Below are positions 25,071 to 32,798 of a DNA stretch of 64,000 bases, piece after piece. The translations under genes were made by a program, and so were the position numbers. Origin of the DNA: Streptomyces endocoffeicus (lineage in GTDB: Bacteria > Actinomycetota > Actinomycetes > Streptomycetales > Streptomycetaceae); NCBI RefSeq assembly GCF_016741935.1, contig NZ_JAERRG010000008.1, positions 124,001 to 188,000 on the forward strand. The letters are read 5' to 3'. The notes under the pieces are model-generated. The model was not told where the DNA came from. It worked only from the letters and a program-made list of their open reading frames with translations, and searched no databases. Every line of letters begins with the position of its first letter. The first letter of the stretch is position 1.

Positions 25071-25475
25071 GGGGTGTTCGGCGGGTCTCGTCGCCTGCGG
25101 CGGGCTGTTCCCCTCCCCGCCCCTTCCCCCACAGCATCGATATGCGGCTCCGCCGCGTGGTGGGGCTCCGCCCCAGGCCCCGGGCTCCAGGGGTGAAGCC
25201 CCTGCCATGCGGCTCCGCCGAGTGGTCCGCCGGCCTCCTCGTAGCCGCCGTCCGGCGGGGTCGGCCTGGCAGTTTCCTGTCTCCGGCGTTGCCCGTGCCG
25301 GGGCCCTTCGATTTGGATGGGCACATCAGAGCGGGGGACCGGCGAGCCGCAGCTCCCGCCCCGTCCCGGCGGTCGGTTGCCACACCTGCGAGCCGTCGAT
25401 GTGCGGGATTCCGGTGCCGCGCGGCCCCGGGGCCTCGCGCCATCCGGTGTCCGCCGTGCGGAAGGCGAATCCTCC
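25071..25475. other. 405-bp intergenic region with GC-rich hairpin repeats
   Basis: Several short perfect palindromes of the GGCTCCGCC type occur. GCGGCTCCGCCGC is at 25144-25156 and TGGGGCTCCGCCCCA at 25161-25175, with another GCGGCTCCGCCG near 25,209. Such elements are common between Streptomyces genes and likely act as terminators for the LuxR pair. The remaining sequence up to 25,475 should hold the IclR promoter. No gene is supported. Confidence 0.65.
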
Positions 25476-26303
25476 ATGAGTCACATGCCGATCGGTCCGG
25501 TCTACCGGCGCGCCGACGCCGACGGGGCGGGCACGCTGAGCGTCGCGTCACGGCCGCTGCCGATGAGCGGCGTCGGAGTGCTCGACAAGGCGTCCGTGAT
25601 CCTCAGCGTGGTCGAGCAACGCCCCGCCAGCCTCGCCCAGGTGGTGGCGATCAGCGGGCTGCCACGCCCCACCGTCTACCGCATCGCCACCGCCCTGGAA
25701 CGGCTCGAACTGCTGAGCCGCGACGCCCACGGCCGGTTCCTGCCCGGCGCCCGGATCGGCCACGCCGCGGCCGGGCAGCCGCGCGACCGGCTGGAGCACC
25801 TCGCGGAGGGCGTACTGGCCGATCTGCACGCGCGCACCGGGCTCAACGCCAGGGTGCACCGCCGCCGCGACGCCGTGCACATCTGCGTGGCCAGCTCGGC
25901 CGACCCGGTCACCGGGCAGGACGCGGTCCCGCTCGGCACGGCCCGGCCCGCCAAGTCCGGCCCGGTCGCCCAGGTGCTCCTGGCCTGGGAGGACCCGGAC
26001 GAGCTGTACGCGGGGCTGCGCGGCGCGCGCTTCAACGCGGCGCAGCTGGCCCTGATCCGGCAGCGCGGCTGGGCGCACGGGCCCGATGTGATGGTGCTGG
26101 ACGAGTATGTGCTGGCCGTACCGGTCCGGGACGGCGAGGGGCGGGTCTCCGCCGCGCTCGTGCTGTCCGGTCCGCGGGCGAGGATGGCGAAGCTGCCCGA
26201 GCGCGGGCTGCGGAACGCGGTCATCGACGCCGCGGCCGGGCTGACCGAGACGCTGCCGCGGCGGTCGGCCCGCCCCCGGCTGCGGAGCGTGCCACCCCGC
26301 TGA
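25476..26303 (+). CDS. IclR-family transcriptional regulator
   Basis: The 275-residue regulator has an N-terminal winged helix (VGVLDKASVILSVVEQRPASLAQVVAISGLPRPTVYRIATALERLELL) after a ~30-residue extension. A C-terminal IclR effector domain (LADLHARTGLNARVHRRRDAVHICVAS to LVLSGPRARM) follows. The start of the helix-turn-helix at GVGVLDKA resembles NdgR/AreB-type regulators of amino-acid metabolism and secondary metabolism. The ATG at 25476 is the first good start; an ATG at 25563 would give a protein closer to the usual family length. It could regulate the adjacent cluster or amino-acid supply; effector unknown. Confidence 0.85.
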   Translation: MSHMPIGPVYRRADADGAGTLSVASRPLPMSGVGVLDKASVILSVVEQRPASLAQVVAISGLPRPTVYRIATALERLELLSRDAHGRFLPGARIGHAAAGQPRDRLEHLAEGVLADLHARTGLNARVHRRRDAVHICVASSADPVTGQDAVPLGTARPAKSGPVAQVLLAWEDPDELYAGLRGARFNAAQLALIRQRGWAHGPDVMVLDEYVLAVPVRDGEGRVSAALVLSGPRARMAKLPERGLRNAVIDAAAGLTETLPRRSARPRLRSVPPR

Positions 26304-26458
26304 GGCCGCCACCACCGGTGGCCGGGCCACGCTTGGTGGCTGGCTACCGGGTGGCGGGCCGTTTGGTGGCGGGCCACCTGCTGGCGGTTCGCTCGGTGGC
26401 CGGGCCGGCCACTGACGGGCCGTTTGGTGACGGGCCGTCCGTACCCGGACGCGGCCGC

Positions 26459-26926
26459 TCACGGCGTCGCCGGCGGGGGCCGCCATTCCCCGGGGCTCGG
26501 CGCGCTCGGGCCGTGCGGACCGTACGAGCTACCTGGCGGGCCCGGTGCACGTGGTCCGTCCGGCGCGTCTGGTTCGCTTGGCTCGCTTGGCTCACCGGGC
26601 TTGCTTGGCTCGCCTGGGCCGTACGTTTCACTTGGCGAGCCTGGCCTGTTCGGGCCACCTGGCGAGCCCGGTGCACTTGGTACGCCCGGTCCGCTCGGCG
26701 CGTTCGTCGCGGCACCGTTCGCCGCGTCGCCCGCGTCCGCGTCCGCCTCCCTGTCCGGGCACGGCCGTCCCGTCAGGGCGTCCACGAAGCGCTCCAGCAA
26801 CTCGCCCCAGGGCGCCCCGCAGTCGCGCAGACACGCCTCCTGGTCCAGGGCGATCTGCTCCTCCAGCCGGGCCAGGAACGCCCATGGAGGCTCGGTCGCG
26901 GCCGGGGAGGTCGGGTCGTCGGTCAT
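26459..26926 (-). CDS. Hypothetical protein with collagen-like Gly/Pro-rich tail
   Basis: The 155-residue predicted protein has an N-terminal ~60-residue helical part (EPPWAFLARLEEQIALDQEACLRDCGAPWGELLERFVDALTG) that looks like a genuine folded segment. A low-complexity tail with many GxP and PGxP triplets (GPGVPSAPGSPGGP, PGEPSKPGEPSEP) follows. There is no signal peptide or known domain. The opposite strand also encodes a Gly-rich frame, so strand choice rests on the orderly amphipathic N-terminus here. It lies between the IclR gene and the cluster; function unknown. Confidence 0.45.
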   Translation of the reverse strand: MTDDPTSPAATEPPWAFLARLEEQIALDQEACLRDCGAPWGELLERFVDALTGRPCPDREADADAGDAANGAATNAPSGPGVPSAPGSPGGPNRPGSPSETYGPGEPSKPGEPSEPSEPDAPDGPRAPGPPGSSYGPHGPSAPSPGEWRPPPATP

Positions 26927-27129
26927 CGGGCGGCTCGCTGACTGCTGGGTTACGGGAACGGGTACAGAGGATCTCCTGCGCATCCTGCCCCGCCCGGGCG
27001 CCGGTGATCCATCGTGACGCGACCTGCGCCGCGCACTGGCAGCAAGCTGTTACCCCGCTCCCTCAACTCCCCTCCGGCCGCCCCGGATCCGCTTCCGGCG
27101 CCCGCCCTGGCACCTTCCTGAAAGGGACA

Positions 27130-27157
27130 TTGAGGCGCGGGGCGGGCCTGGTTAGAA
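27130..27157 (+). promoter_or_regulatory. Weak candidate promoter of the PKS operon
   Basis: TTGAGG (27130-27135) and TTAGAA (27152-27157) are separated by 16 bases in a locally less GC-rich stretch, about 255 bases upstream of the thioesterase start. The call is by eye only. Confidence 0.3.
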
Positions 27158-27276
27158 AGGTGTCCCGGGTCCTCCCGCCCGCCGCCGAGCGGGCAGCGGA
27201 GTGTGACCTGGCGGTGGGGCCCTTCCCCGCGACCCGCCGCCGACACCTCGCGGGAAGCGGGCGGCGAGCCCCCCGG

Positions 27277-27330
27277 AGCGCGTCCGGCCCCGGGAGCGCG
27301 TCCGGCCCCGGGAGCGCGTCCGGCCCCGGG
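27277..27330 (+). repeat. Three tandem 18-bp repeats
   Basis: The unit AGCGCGTCCGGCCCCGGG occurs at 27277-27294, 27295-27312 and 27313-27330 with no mismatch. It lies in the leader upstream of the type II thioesterase gene. Confidence 0.9.
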
Positions 27331-27412
27331 AGGCGGCGGCCGGTCGCCGCCCCGGCCGAGGGAGACGCGGCAGACGCGCCAGACGCGCCAGACAGTCACG
27401 AGGAGAGCGACG

Positions 27413-28183
27413 ATGACATCGTCCGGCAGTGCCCGAACCCGGTGGTTCCGGCGGTACCCGGCGGCCGGACGGCCGCGGGCGCGGCTGGTCTGCCTGCCCC
27501 ACGCGGGCGGGACCGCGACGTTCTTCCACCCCTGGGCCGGGGCGCTGGGCCCCGACGTCGAGGTGCTGGCCACCCGGTACCCCGGCCGTCAGGAGCGGAT
27601 CGCCGAGCCGTGCGCGACCGGTATGGCGGAGCTCGCCGATCCGCTGGCCGCGGAGCTGCTCCCCTTCCTCGACGTCCCGGTGGCCTTCTTCGGCCACAGC
27701 ATGGGGGCGTCCCTCGCCTATGAACTGGCCCTGCGCCTCCAGCCGGCCCACGCGGACCGGCTGGCCGGGCTCTTCGTCTCGTCCCGTGAGGCCCCGCATC
27801 TGGTGACCCCCAAGGAGATCCACCTCGGCACCGACGACGAGCTGATCGCCGAGGTGGTGCGGCTCGGTGGCGCGGACGCCGCGCTGCTGGCCGACCCGGG
27901 GATCCGGGACATCGTGCTGCCGTCCGTACGGGCCGACTTCCGGATCGCGGGCACCTACCGGGCCGAAGTCCCGCAACCCGTCGGCTGTCCGGTCGTGGCG
28001 TATGCCGGGGACCGGGATCCGGGCGCCGGGGAGAACGAGATGAGGCACTGGTCCGAGGTCGCCGGACATTCCTTCGACATGCGCGTCCTGCCCGGTGGCC
28101 ATTTCTACCTGAATGCCGAGCGGGATTCCCTGACGAGCGACATCAAAAGGCGCCTGGACGAAGCAGTGTTGGCACCTTCCTGA
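27413..28183 (+). CDS. Type II (editing) thioesterase
   Basis: This 256-residue alpha/beta-hydrolase belongs to the GrsT/RifR type. It removes wrongly loaded or stalled acyl groups from carrier proteins of PKS and NRPS lines. Motifs are LVCLPHAGGTATFFHPWA near the N-terminus, the nucleophile Ser96 in FGHSMGAS, the acidic residue in VVAYAGDRDP, and the catalytic His in LPGGHFYL. The ATG at 27413 follows AGGAGAG by about 6 bases; upstream in-frame codons lie in the repeat region. It is the first gene of the biosynthetic run, 117 bases before the first ACP gene. Confidence 0.95.
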   Translation: MTSSGSARTRWFRRYPAAGRPRARLVCLPHAGGTATFFHPWAGALGPDVEVLATRYPGRQERIAEPCATGMAELADPLAAELLPFLDVPVAFFGHSMGASLAYELALRLQPAHADRLAGLFVSSREAPHLVTPKEIHLGTDDELIAEVVRLGGADAALLADPGIRDIVLPSVRADFRIAGTYRAEVPQPVGCPVVAYAGDRDPGAGENEMRHWSEVAGHSFDMRVLPGGHFYLNAERDSLTSDIKRRLDEAVLAPS

Positions 28184-28300
28184 CGCAGGGCGTGCACATC
28201 GCATAACCGTACTGCGATCGTTTCGAGTGCGGGAACGCAAAAGGAGCGCCGAACGGGGGGATTCCCGCCCGGCGGCAATGACCGAGAGGTTGAATTCATC

Positions 28301-28552
28301 ATGCCCACCCTTACCGAAGAGCGCACTGCGAAGATCAAGGAAATCGTCTGCGAGATTCTCGAGCTCGAGGAGGACGAGGTCACCGAGACCAGCCTCTTCC
28401 GCGAGGACCACGACGCCGACTCGCTGCGCGCCATCGAGATCCTGGCCTCGCTGGAGAAGGAGTTCAAGGTCGTCATCGACCAGTCCGAACTCGCCCGCAT
28501 GGTCAACCTCAAGGGCGTCCACGAGGTCGTCGCCGAGTCAGCCGGCTGGTAA
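28301..28552 (+). CDS. Acyl carrier protein (ACP-1)
   Basis: The 83-residue discrete ACP has phosphopantetheine attachment at Ser41 in HDADSLRAIEI. The acidic helix 2 region and FKVVIDQSELARMVNLKGVHEVV are typical of type II systems. It sits immediately upstream of the ketosynthase genes, as expected for the carrier on which a reduced polyketide chain is built. A second ACP occurs at 34,945. The spacing between the two suggests separate roles, for example chain extension versus delivery to the NRPS. Confidence 0.95.
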   Translation: MPTLTEERTAKIKEIVCEILELEEDEVTETSLFREDHDADSLRAIEILASLEKEFKVVIDQSELARMVNLKGVHEVVAESAGW

Positions 28553-28592
28553 TCCCGTCCGCTGTTCAAGCCGAGACTGGTTGGAGGTTTCG

Positions 28593-29843
28593 ATGACTGC
28601 TCCCGCGCGCGACGGTTCCGCCGTCGCGACTCACCGAGTGGTTCTTACCGGGTTTGGCGTTTTCTCCAGCATTGGAGTGGGCGCCGCCGAGTTCGCCGAA
28701 GGGCTGCGTTCCGGCCGCAGCGGAGCGAAGCCGATCACCGCCTTCGACACCGAGGGGTTCGCCCACGCCAACGGCTGCGAAATTGTCGACTTCGAACCGG
28801 AGAAGTGGATACGCAATCTGGACGTGGCGGAACTCGGCCGGGCCAGTCAGTTCTCGGCAGCCGCGGCCCGTATGGCCGTCGAGGACGCGAATCTCGACGT
28901 CGACGTACTGCGCGAGCAGCGCGGCCTCATCTCCATCGGCACCACCGACGGGGAGTCCTTCGATCTGGACCAGCTGGTGGAGAGCCAGATCGCCCACGGG
29001 CCGGAGAAGATGGACTCCACCATCGCCCGCCGGGTGCGGGCCGGCCGCCTCTCCGCGGCCGTCGCCCATGAGCTCGGGCTGACGGACGTCGAGGCGGTGA
29101 CGATTCCGACGGCCTGCGCCGCGGGCAACTACGCGATCGGCTACGGCTTCGACGCCGTACGCACCGGCGAGGTGGACTTCGCCCTCTGCGGCGGCGCCGA
29201 CGCCATGTGCCGCAAGACGTTCGCCGGGTTCTACCGGCTGGGCACCATCGCACCCGAGCTGTGCCAGCCGTTCGACGTCGACCGCAAGGGCATCCTCACC
29301 GGCGAGGGCGCGGGCGTGCTCGTCCTGGAGAGCCTGGAGTCGGCCCTGGCCCGGGGCGCCCGCATCTACGCGGAGGTCCTCGGCTACGGCCTCAACTGCG
29401 ACGCCTACCACCAGGTGGCCCCGAACCAGAGCAGCGTCGCCCGCTGCATGGCGCTCGCCCTGGAGAACGCCGGGGTCAAGCCCGGTGAGGTGGACCTGGT
29501 GTCCGCGCACGGCACCGGCACCAAGGCCAACGACATCACCGAGGCCCGCGCCATCCGCGAGGTCTACGGCGCGGCCCCGCCGCGGACCATCTCCATCAAG
29601 TCGATGCTCGGCCACACCATGGGCGCCGCCAGCGCCCTCGCCGCGATCGCCTGCTCGCTGGCGATCGTGCACCGCTTCATCCCGCCGACCATCAACCACA
29701 CGGTCACCGACCCCGAATGCGAGGTCGACTGCGTGCCCAACCAGGCGGTCGAGGCGGATCTGCGGATCGTGCAGAACAACGGTCTCGCCTTCGGCGGCAA
29801 CAACGCGGTCGTCATCCTGGGCAAGTACGAGGAGCACCGATGA
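28593..29843 (+). CDS. Beta-ketoacyl-ACP synthase with intact Cys-His-His (KS-1)
   Basis: The 416-residue FabF/type II PKS ketosynthase has active-site Cys175 in PTACAAGNYAIG, His306 in SAHGTGTKAND, and His341 in KSMLGHTMGAAS. It catalyses decarboxylative condensation of malonyl-ACP with the growing acyl chain. The ATG at 28593 lies behind TTGGAGG; an upstream extension in the same frame runs through the ACP gene in another frame and is rejected. The stop overlaps the next KS gene (ATGA). Similarity in context is to highly reducing type II PKSs (ishigamide, cinnamoyl and aryl-polyene systems), not aromatic PKSs, because no cyclase or aromatase is nearby. Confidence 0.93.
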   Translation: MTAPARDGSAVATHRVVLTGFGVFSSIGVGAAEFAEGLRSGRSGAKPITAFDTEGFAHANGCEIVDFEPEKWIRNLDVAELGRASQFSAAAARMAVEDANLDVDVLREQRGLISIGTTDGESFDLDQLVESQIAHGPEKMDSTIARRVRAGRLSAAVAHELGLTDVEAVTIPTACAAGNYAIGYGFDAVRTGEVDFALCGGADAMCRKTFAGFYRLGTIAPELCQPFDVDRKGILTGEGAGVLVLESLESALARGARIYAEVLGYGLNCDAYHQVAPNQSSVARCMALALENAGVKPGEVDLVSAHGTGTKANDITEARAIREVYGAAPPRTISIKSMLGHTMGAASALAAIACSLAIVHRFIPPTINHTVTDPECEVDCVPNQAVEADLRIVQNNGLAFGGNNAVVILGKYEEHR

Positions 29844-30973
29844 GCCGCTGGCCCATTACCGGAGTCGGCGCCGTCGCGAGCGTCGGCGCCGACCCCGCGG
29901 AGATTTTCGACAGCCTGTGCCAGGGCCGCGGCGGGCTGCACAGCCTGCGCGGCTTCAACCGCGACTGGTACAACGCCGACCTGCTGTACGAGGTGGACGA
30001 CCGGCCGGCGCCCGGCACCGATGTCGTGGGCCGGGCCACCGCCCTGCTGACCACGGCCGTCGGGCAGGCGCTGGACGACGCCGGTCTGCCCCGGGACCTG
30101 CGCGGGGTGCCCGTGCTCATCGGCACCGGGCTGCGCGAGCTGCGCTCGCTGGAGCTGTGGTGGCGCGACGGACAGGACTTCGACGCCGGGGGCATGCACT
30201 TCGGCACCGCGCTGCGGGAGCGGTTCGGCGCCGATGACACCACCACCATCTCCAACGCCTGCTCCGCGTCGCTGTACTCGCTGGCCCTGGGCGTGGACCT
30301 GCTGGAGTTCGGGGATGCCGACACCGTCGTGGTGGCGGGCGTGGACGTCATCACCGAGTCCATGTTCGGCCTCTCCGACCGGCTCCAGCTCGACCCGCCG
30401 GACGCGCTGCGCCCGTTCGACCGGGACCGCAAGGGCACCGTGATGGGCGAGGGCGCCGCCGCGATCGTGCTGCGCCGCGCCGCCGCCGGCGGCGGACACG
30501 GCTGGGTGCGCGGCGTGGGCGTCAACTGCGACGCCTACCACGCCACCGCGCCCGACCCCGGGGGCATCGCCCTGGCCATCAAGGACGCCCACACCCGGGC
30601 GGGCGTCAAACCGGAGGACGTGGAACTGGTGATGGTGCACGGCACGGGCACCCCGCTCAACGACGCCGCCGAGGCCACCGCGCTGCGGGAGGTGTACGGC
30701 GACCACCTGGGCCGCCCCGTGATGACCGGGGTCAAGTCGATGACCGGGCACACCTCCGGCGCCTCCGGCGTGCTCAGCCTCATCGTGGCGCTGCGCGCCA
30801 TGCGGGAGCACCGGGTGCCCCCGATCACCGGTCTCGACCATCCGGCCGCGGAGACCGAGGGATTCCGGCTGGTGCGCGGCACCGCCCAGCGGGCGGATGT
30901 CTCCCTCGCCCAGATCGACGCCTTCGGCTTCGGCGGCATCAACGCCGTGGCGGTAGTGGAGGCGGCCCGATGA
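29840..30973 (+). CDS. Second beta-ketoacyl-ACP synthase with intact Cys-His-His (KS-2)
   Basis: This 377-residue ketosynthase has Cys141 in SNACSASLYSLA, His267 in MVHGTGTPLND and His304 in KSMTGHTSGASG, so it should be catalytically competent rather than a chain-length factor. It is shorter than KS-1 and lacks part of the N-terminal region. It may start chains, extend with a different acyl length preference, or pair with one of the Cys-less KS-like proteins. It is translationally coupled to KS-1 and to the next gene by four-base overlaps. Confidence 0.9.
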   Translation: MSRWPITGVGAVASVGADPAEIFDSLCQGRGGLHSLRGFNRDWYNADLLYEVDDRPAPGTDVVGRATALLTTAVGQALDDAGLPRDLRGVPVLIGTGLRELRSLELWWRDGQDFDAGGMHFGTALRERFGADDTTTISNACSASLYSLALGVDLLEFGDADTVVVAGVDVITESMFGLSDRLQLDPPDALRPFDRDRKGTVMGEGAAAIVLRRAAAGGGHGWVRGVGVNCDAYHATAPDPGGIALAIKDAHTRAGVKPEDVELVMVHGTGTPLNDAAEATALREVYGDHLGRPVMTGVKSMTGHTSGASGVLSLIVALRAMREHRVPPITGLDHPAAETEGFRLVRGTAQRADVSLAQIDAFGFGGINAVAVVEAAR

Positions 30974-31920
30974 GCGCCGTACTGACCGGAGTCGGGCTCG
31001 CCCTGCCCGGCGTCACCACCCCGCGCGACCTGCTGGCCCCCGTGCCCGGCGGCGCGGAGCCGGTGGACCCCGCCGCCCGTATCGGCAAGAAGGGGCTGCG
31101 TTTCAAGGACCGCGCCACCCAGCTCGCGCTGGCCTGCGCCGATGCGGCGCTGGCGGACGCGGGGCTGCTCGGCCCCGAGGGGCTCACGGTCCCCGGCGAG
31201 ACCGTCGCCGTCCTCGTGGCCTCCAACTACGGGAACGTGGACACCGTCTGCTCGGTCGTGGACACCATCGCGGCCGAGGGGACCGCGGGCGGCGTCAGCC
31301 CCATGGACACGCCCAACGCGTCCAGCAATGTGATCGCCTCGACGCTCGCCATCAAGTACGGGCTGCGCGGCCCCAATCTGATGGTCTGCAACGGCGCCAC
31401 CTCCGGCCTGGACGCGGTCCGCTGGGCCGCCGCCCTCGTCGGCGCCCGCCGCGCCGACCGGGCGCTGGTCCTGGCCGTCGAACCGGACAACGAGATGGTC
31501 CGCCGCCTCACCGGGGCCGACCGGATCGTGGACGGCGCCGCCGCCGTCGTCGTGGAGCGCCGGGCGGCCGCCGCCGTCCGCGGCGCCGAGGCCCGGGCCC
31601 GGGTCGGCTCCGCGGTCCGTGCCGGAAGCGTCGAGGCGTGCCTGGAGCGGCTGGCCGGGGACGACCGCACCCCGCCCGCCGCCTGGTTCGGCCCCGGCGG
31701 CGAGCAGGGGGCCGGCTCCTCGCTGCTGCCGTCCGGCACCGTCCACCACGCGCTGGCCGACACCTTCGGCGAGGCGTCGGCGGTCCTCGGCGTCCTCCAG
31801 TGCGCCGGAACCATCGGCTGGTACGCCGACGGTGGCGCCGGGCCCGTCTACGCCCTCGCCGGCCGCGACGGCGACGACGCCACCGCCGGACTCGCCCTGC
31901 TGGCCCCGGGCCGGTCCTGA
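30970..31920 (+). CDS. Short ketosynthase-like protein lacking the active-site Cys
   Basis: The 316-residue protein has a thiolase-fold N-terminal half recognisable from MSAVLTGVGLALPGVTTP, SNVIASTLAIKYGLRGPNL and VDGAAAVVVE. The nucleophile position aligns with Ala143 (MVCNGATSGLDAV). The HGTGT and KSxxGH histidine motifs are absent, and the C-terminal half is truncated, ending soon after QCAGTIGW. It cannot condense; it is probably a chain-length-factor-like or scaffolding subunit of KS-2, analogous to degenerate KS partners in aryl-polyene clusters. The ATG overlaps the KS-2 stop. Confidence 0.8.
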   Translation: MSAVLTGVGLALPGVTTPRDLLAPVPGGAEPVDPAARIGKKGLRFKDRATQLALACADAALADAGLLGPEGLTVPGETVAVLVASNYGNVDTVCSVVDTIAAEGTAGGVSPMDTPNASSNVIASTLAIKYGLRGPNLMVCNGATSGLDAVRWAAALVGARRADRALVLAVEPDNEMVRRLTGADRIVDGAAAVVVERRAAAAVRGAEARARVGSAVRAGSVEACLERLAGDDRTPPAAWFGPGGEQGAGSSLLPSGTVHHALADTFGEASAVLGVLQCAGTIGWYADGGAGPVYALAGRDGDDATAGLALLAPGRS

Positions 31921-32798
31921 TGGCCCACGGTGAGCCGGGCGCGGTGATGGCCCACGGTGAGACCGGCGCGACCGGGATCCGCGACCTGGCGCGCCAGCCC
32001 CTGCTGCTGCGCCACCGCCCCGCGCGGGACGCGACCCGGCTGCGCGCCCTGTTCCTGCACGGCCTGGCCAGCAGCGGGGCGGTCTGGGACGGGCTCGCCC
32101 CGCTGCTGCCGCCGGACCTGGAGACCTGGACCGCCGAGCTGCCCTGGCGCGCCGACCACGTCCAGCCGTGGAGCCGCCGGCCGGAGCGGACCGACTGGAT
32201 CGTCACGGCCCTGGAACGGCTGCCGGACCCGCCCGACGTCGTCGTCGCCCACTCGTTCTCGGCGAACCAGCTGCTGGACCTGCTCAGCCGGGAGGCCGAG
32301 GCGGGCAACGACGTGCGCGAGCGGTACGGGATCCGGGGCGTGGTCCTCGTCTCGCCCTTCTACCGGCGCTCACCGGACGACTTCGCCTGGGACTCCGTCT
32401 CGGGCATGCAGCGGGACTTCCTCCACATCATGGAGGAGGGGCTGCGCACCCACTCCTCCCGCCGGACCACCCCGGAGGTCCGGCGGCACATGGCGGAGCG
32501 GGTGTGCGAACGGGTCGGCCCCTACGGCTGGGTGCGGTTCTTCGAGCACTATCTGCGCACCCCCTGGCTCCGCCCCGAACTGATCACCGTGCCCGGCCTG
32601 GTCGTGACCGGCCAGGACGACTTCGCCGCCGCCGAGAGCGCCCTGCTCGCGGCCGACCTCCCCGGGGCCGAGCTGCACGCGGTCCCCGGGTGCGGTCACT
32701 ACCCGATGTCCGAGCACGCGGAGTCGTTCTCCGCCCTGGTCGGCGCGTTCCTCCGGCGGCTCTCGGACCGGGCCGCCCCACACCTCACGGAGAAGTGA
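31920..32798 (+). CDS. Alpha/beta-hydrolase with AHSFSA nucleophile motif
   Basis: The 292-residue alpha/beta-hydrolase fold protein has the oxyanion region LFLHGLASSGAVWDGLAPLL and the nucleophile Ser in VVAHSFSANQLLDL, where the usual GxSxG is AHSFS. The acid is in VVTGQDDFAAAES and the His in GCGHYPMSEHAES. A long lid lies between (ERYGIRG to RFFEHYLRTPW). It could hydrolyse an acyl-ACP thioester or act as a cyclase or transferase; the altered elbow makes the activity uncertain. It overlaps the preceding and following genes by one base each, so it is firmly part of the PKS operon. Confidence 0.8.
   Translation: MAHGEPGAVMAHGETGATGIRDLARQPLLLRHRPARDATRLRALFLHGLASSGAVWDGLAPLLPPDLETWTAELPWRADHVQPWSRRPERTDWIVTALERLPDPPDVVVAHSFSANQLLDLLSREAEAGNDVRERYGIRGVVLVSPFYRRSPDDFAWDSVSGMQRDFLHIMEEGLRTHSSRRTTPEVRRHMAERVCERVGPYGWVRFFEHYLRTPWLRPELITVPGLVVTGQDDFAAAESALLAADLPGAELHAVPGCGHYPMSEHAESFSALVGAFLRRLSDRAAPHLTEK

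Larger units (their letters stand above)
26927..27412. other. 486-bp intergenic region before the biosynthetic operon
   Basis: No gene is supported. The right part carries three perfect 18-bp tandem copies (27,277-27,330) and a second short repeat (AGACGCGCC, around 27,370-27,392) just before the thioesterase ribosome-binding site. A possible promoter is at 27,130-27,157. This is the likely control region of the PKS operon. Confidence 0.6.

Noticed and set aside
26424..27017. Plus-strand Gly-rich frame with collagen-like triplets
   Set aside because: It is antisense to the better-formed minus-strand frame. Its Gly triplets arise from the same repeats, and it has no ordered N-terminus.
28227..28592. 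N-terminal extension of KS-1
   Set aside because: It overlaps the whole ACP-1 gene in another frame. The ketosynthase fold starts right after the ATG at 28593, which has a GGAGG site.
30970..31920. Pseudogene interpretation of the short KS-like gene
   Set aside because: It has intact reading frame, strong codon bias and precise overlaps with both neighbours; the loss of catalytic residues looks functional rather than decay.
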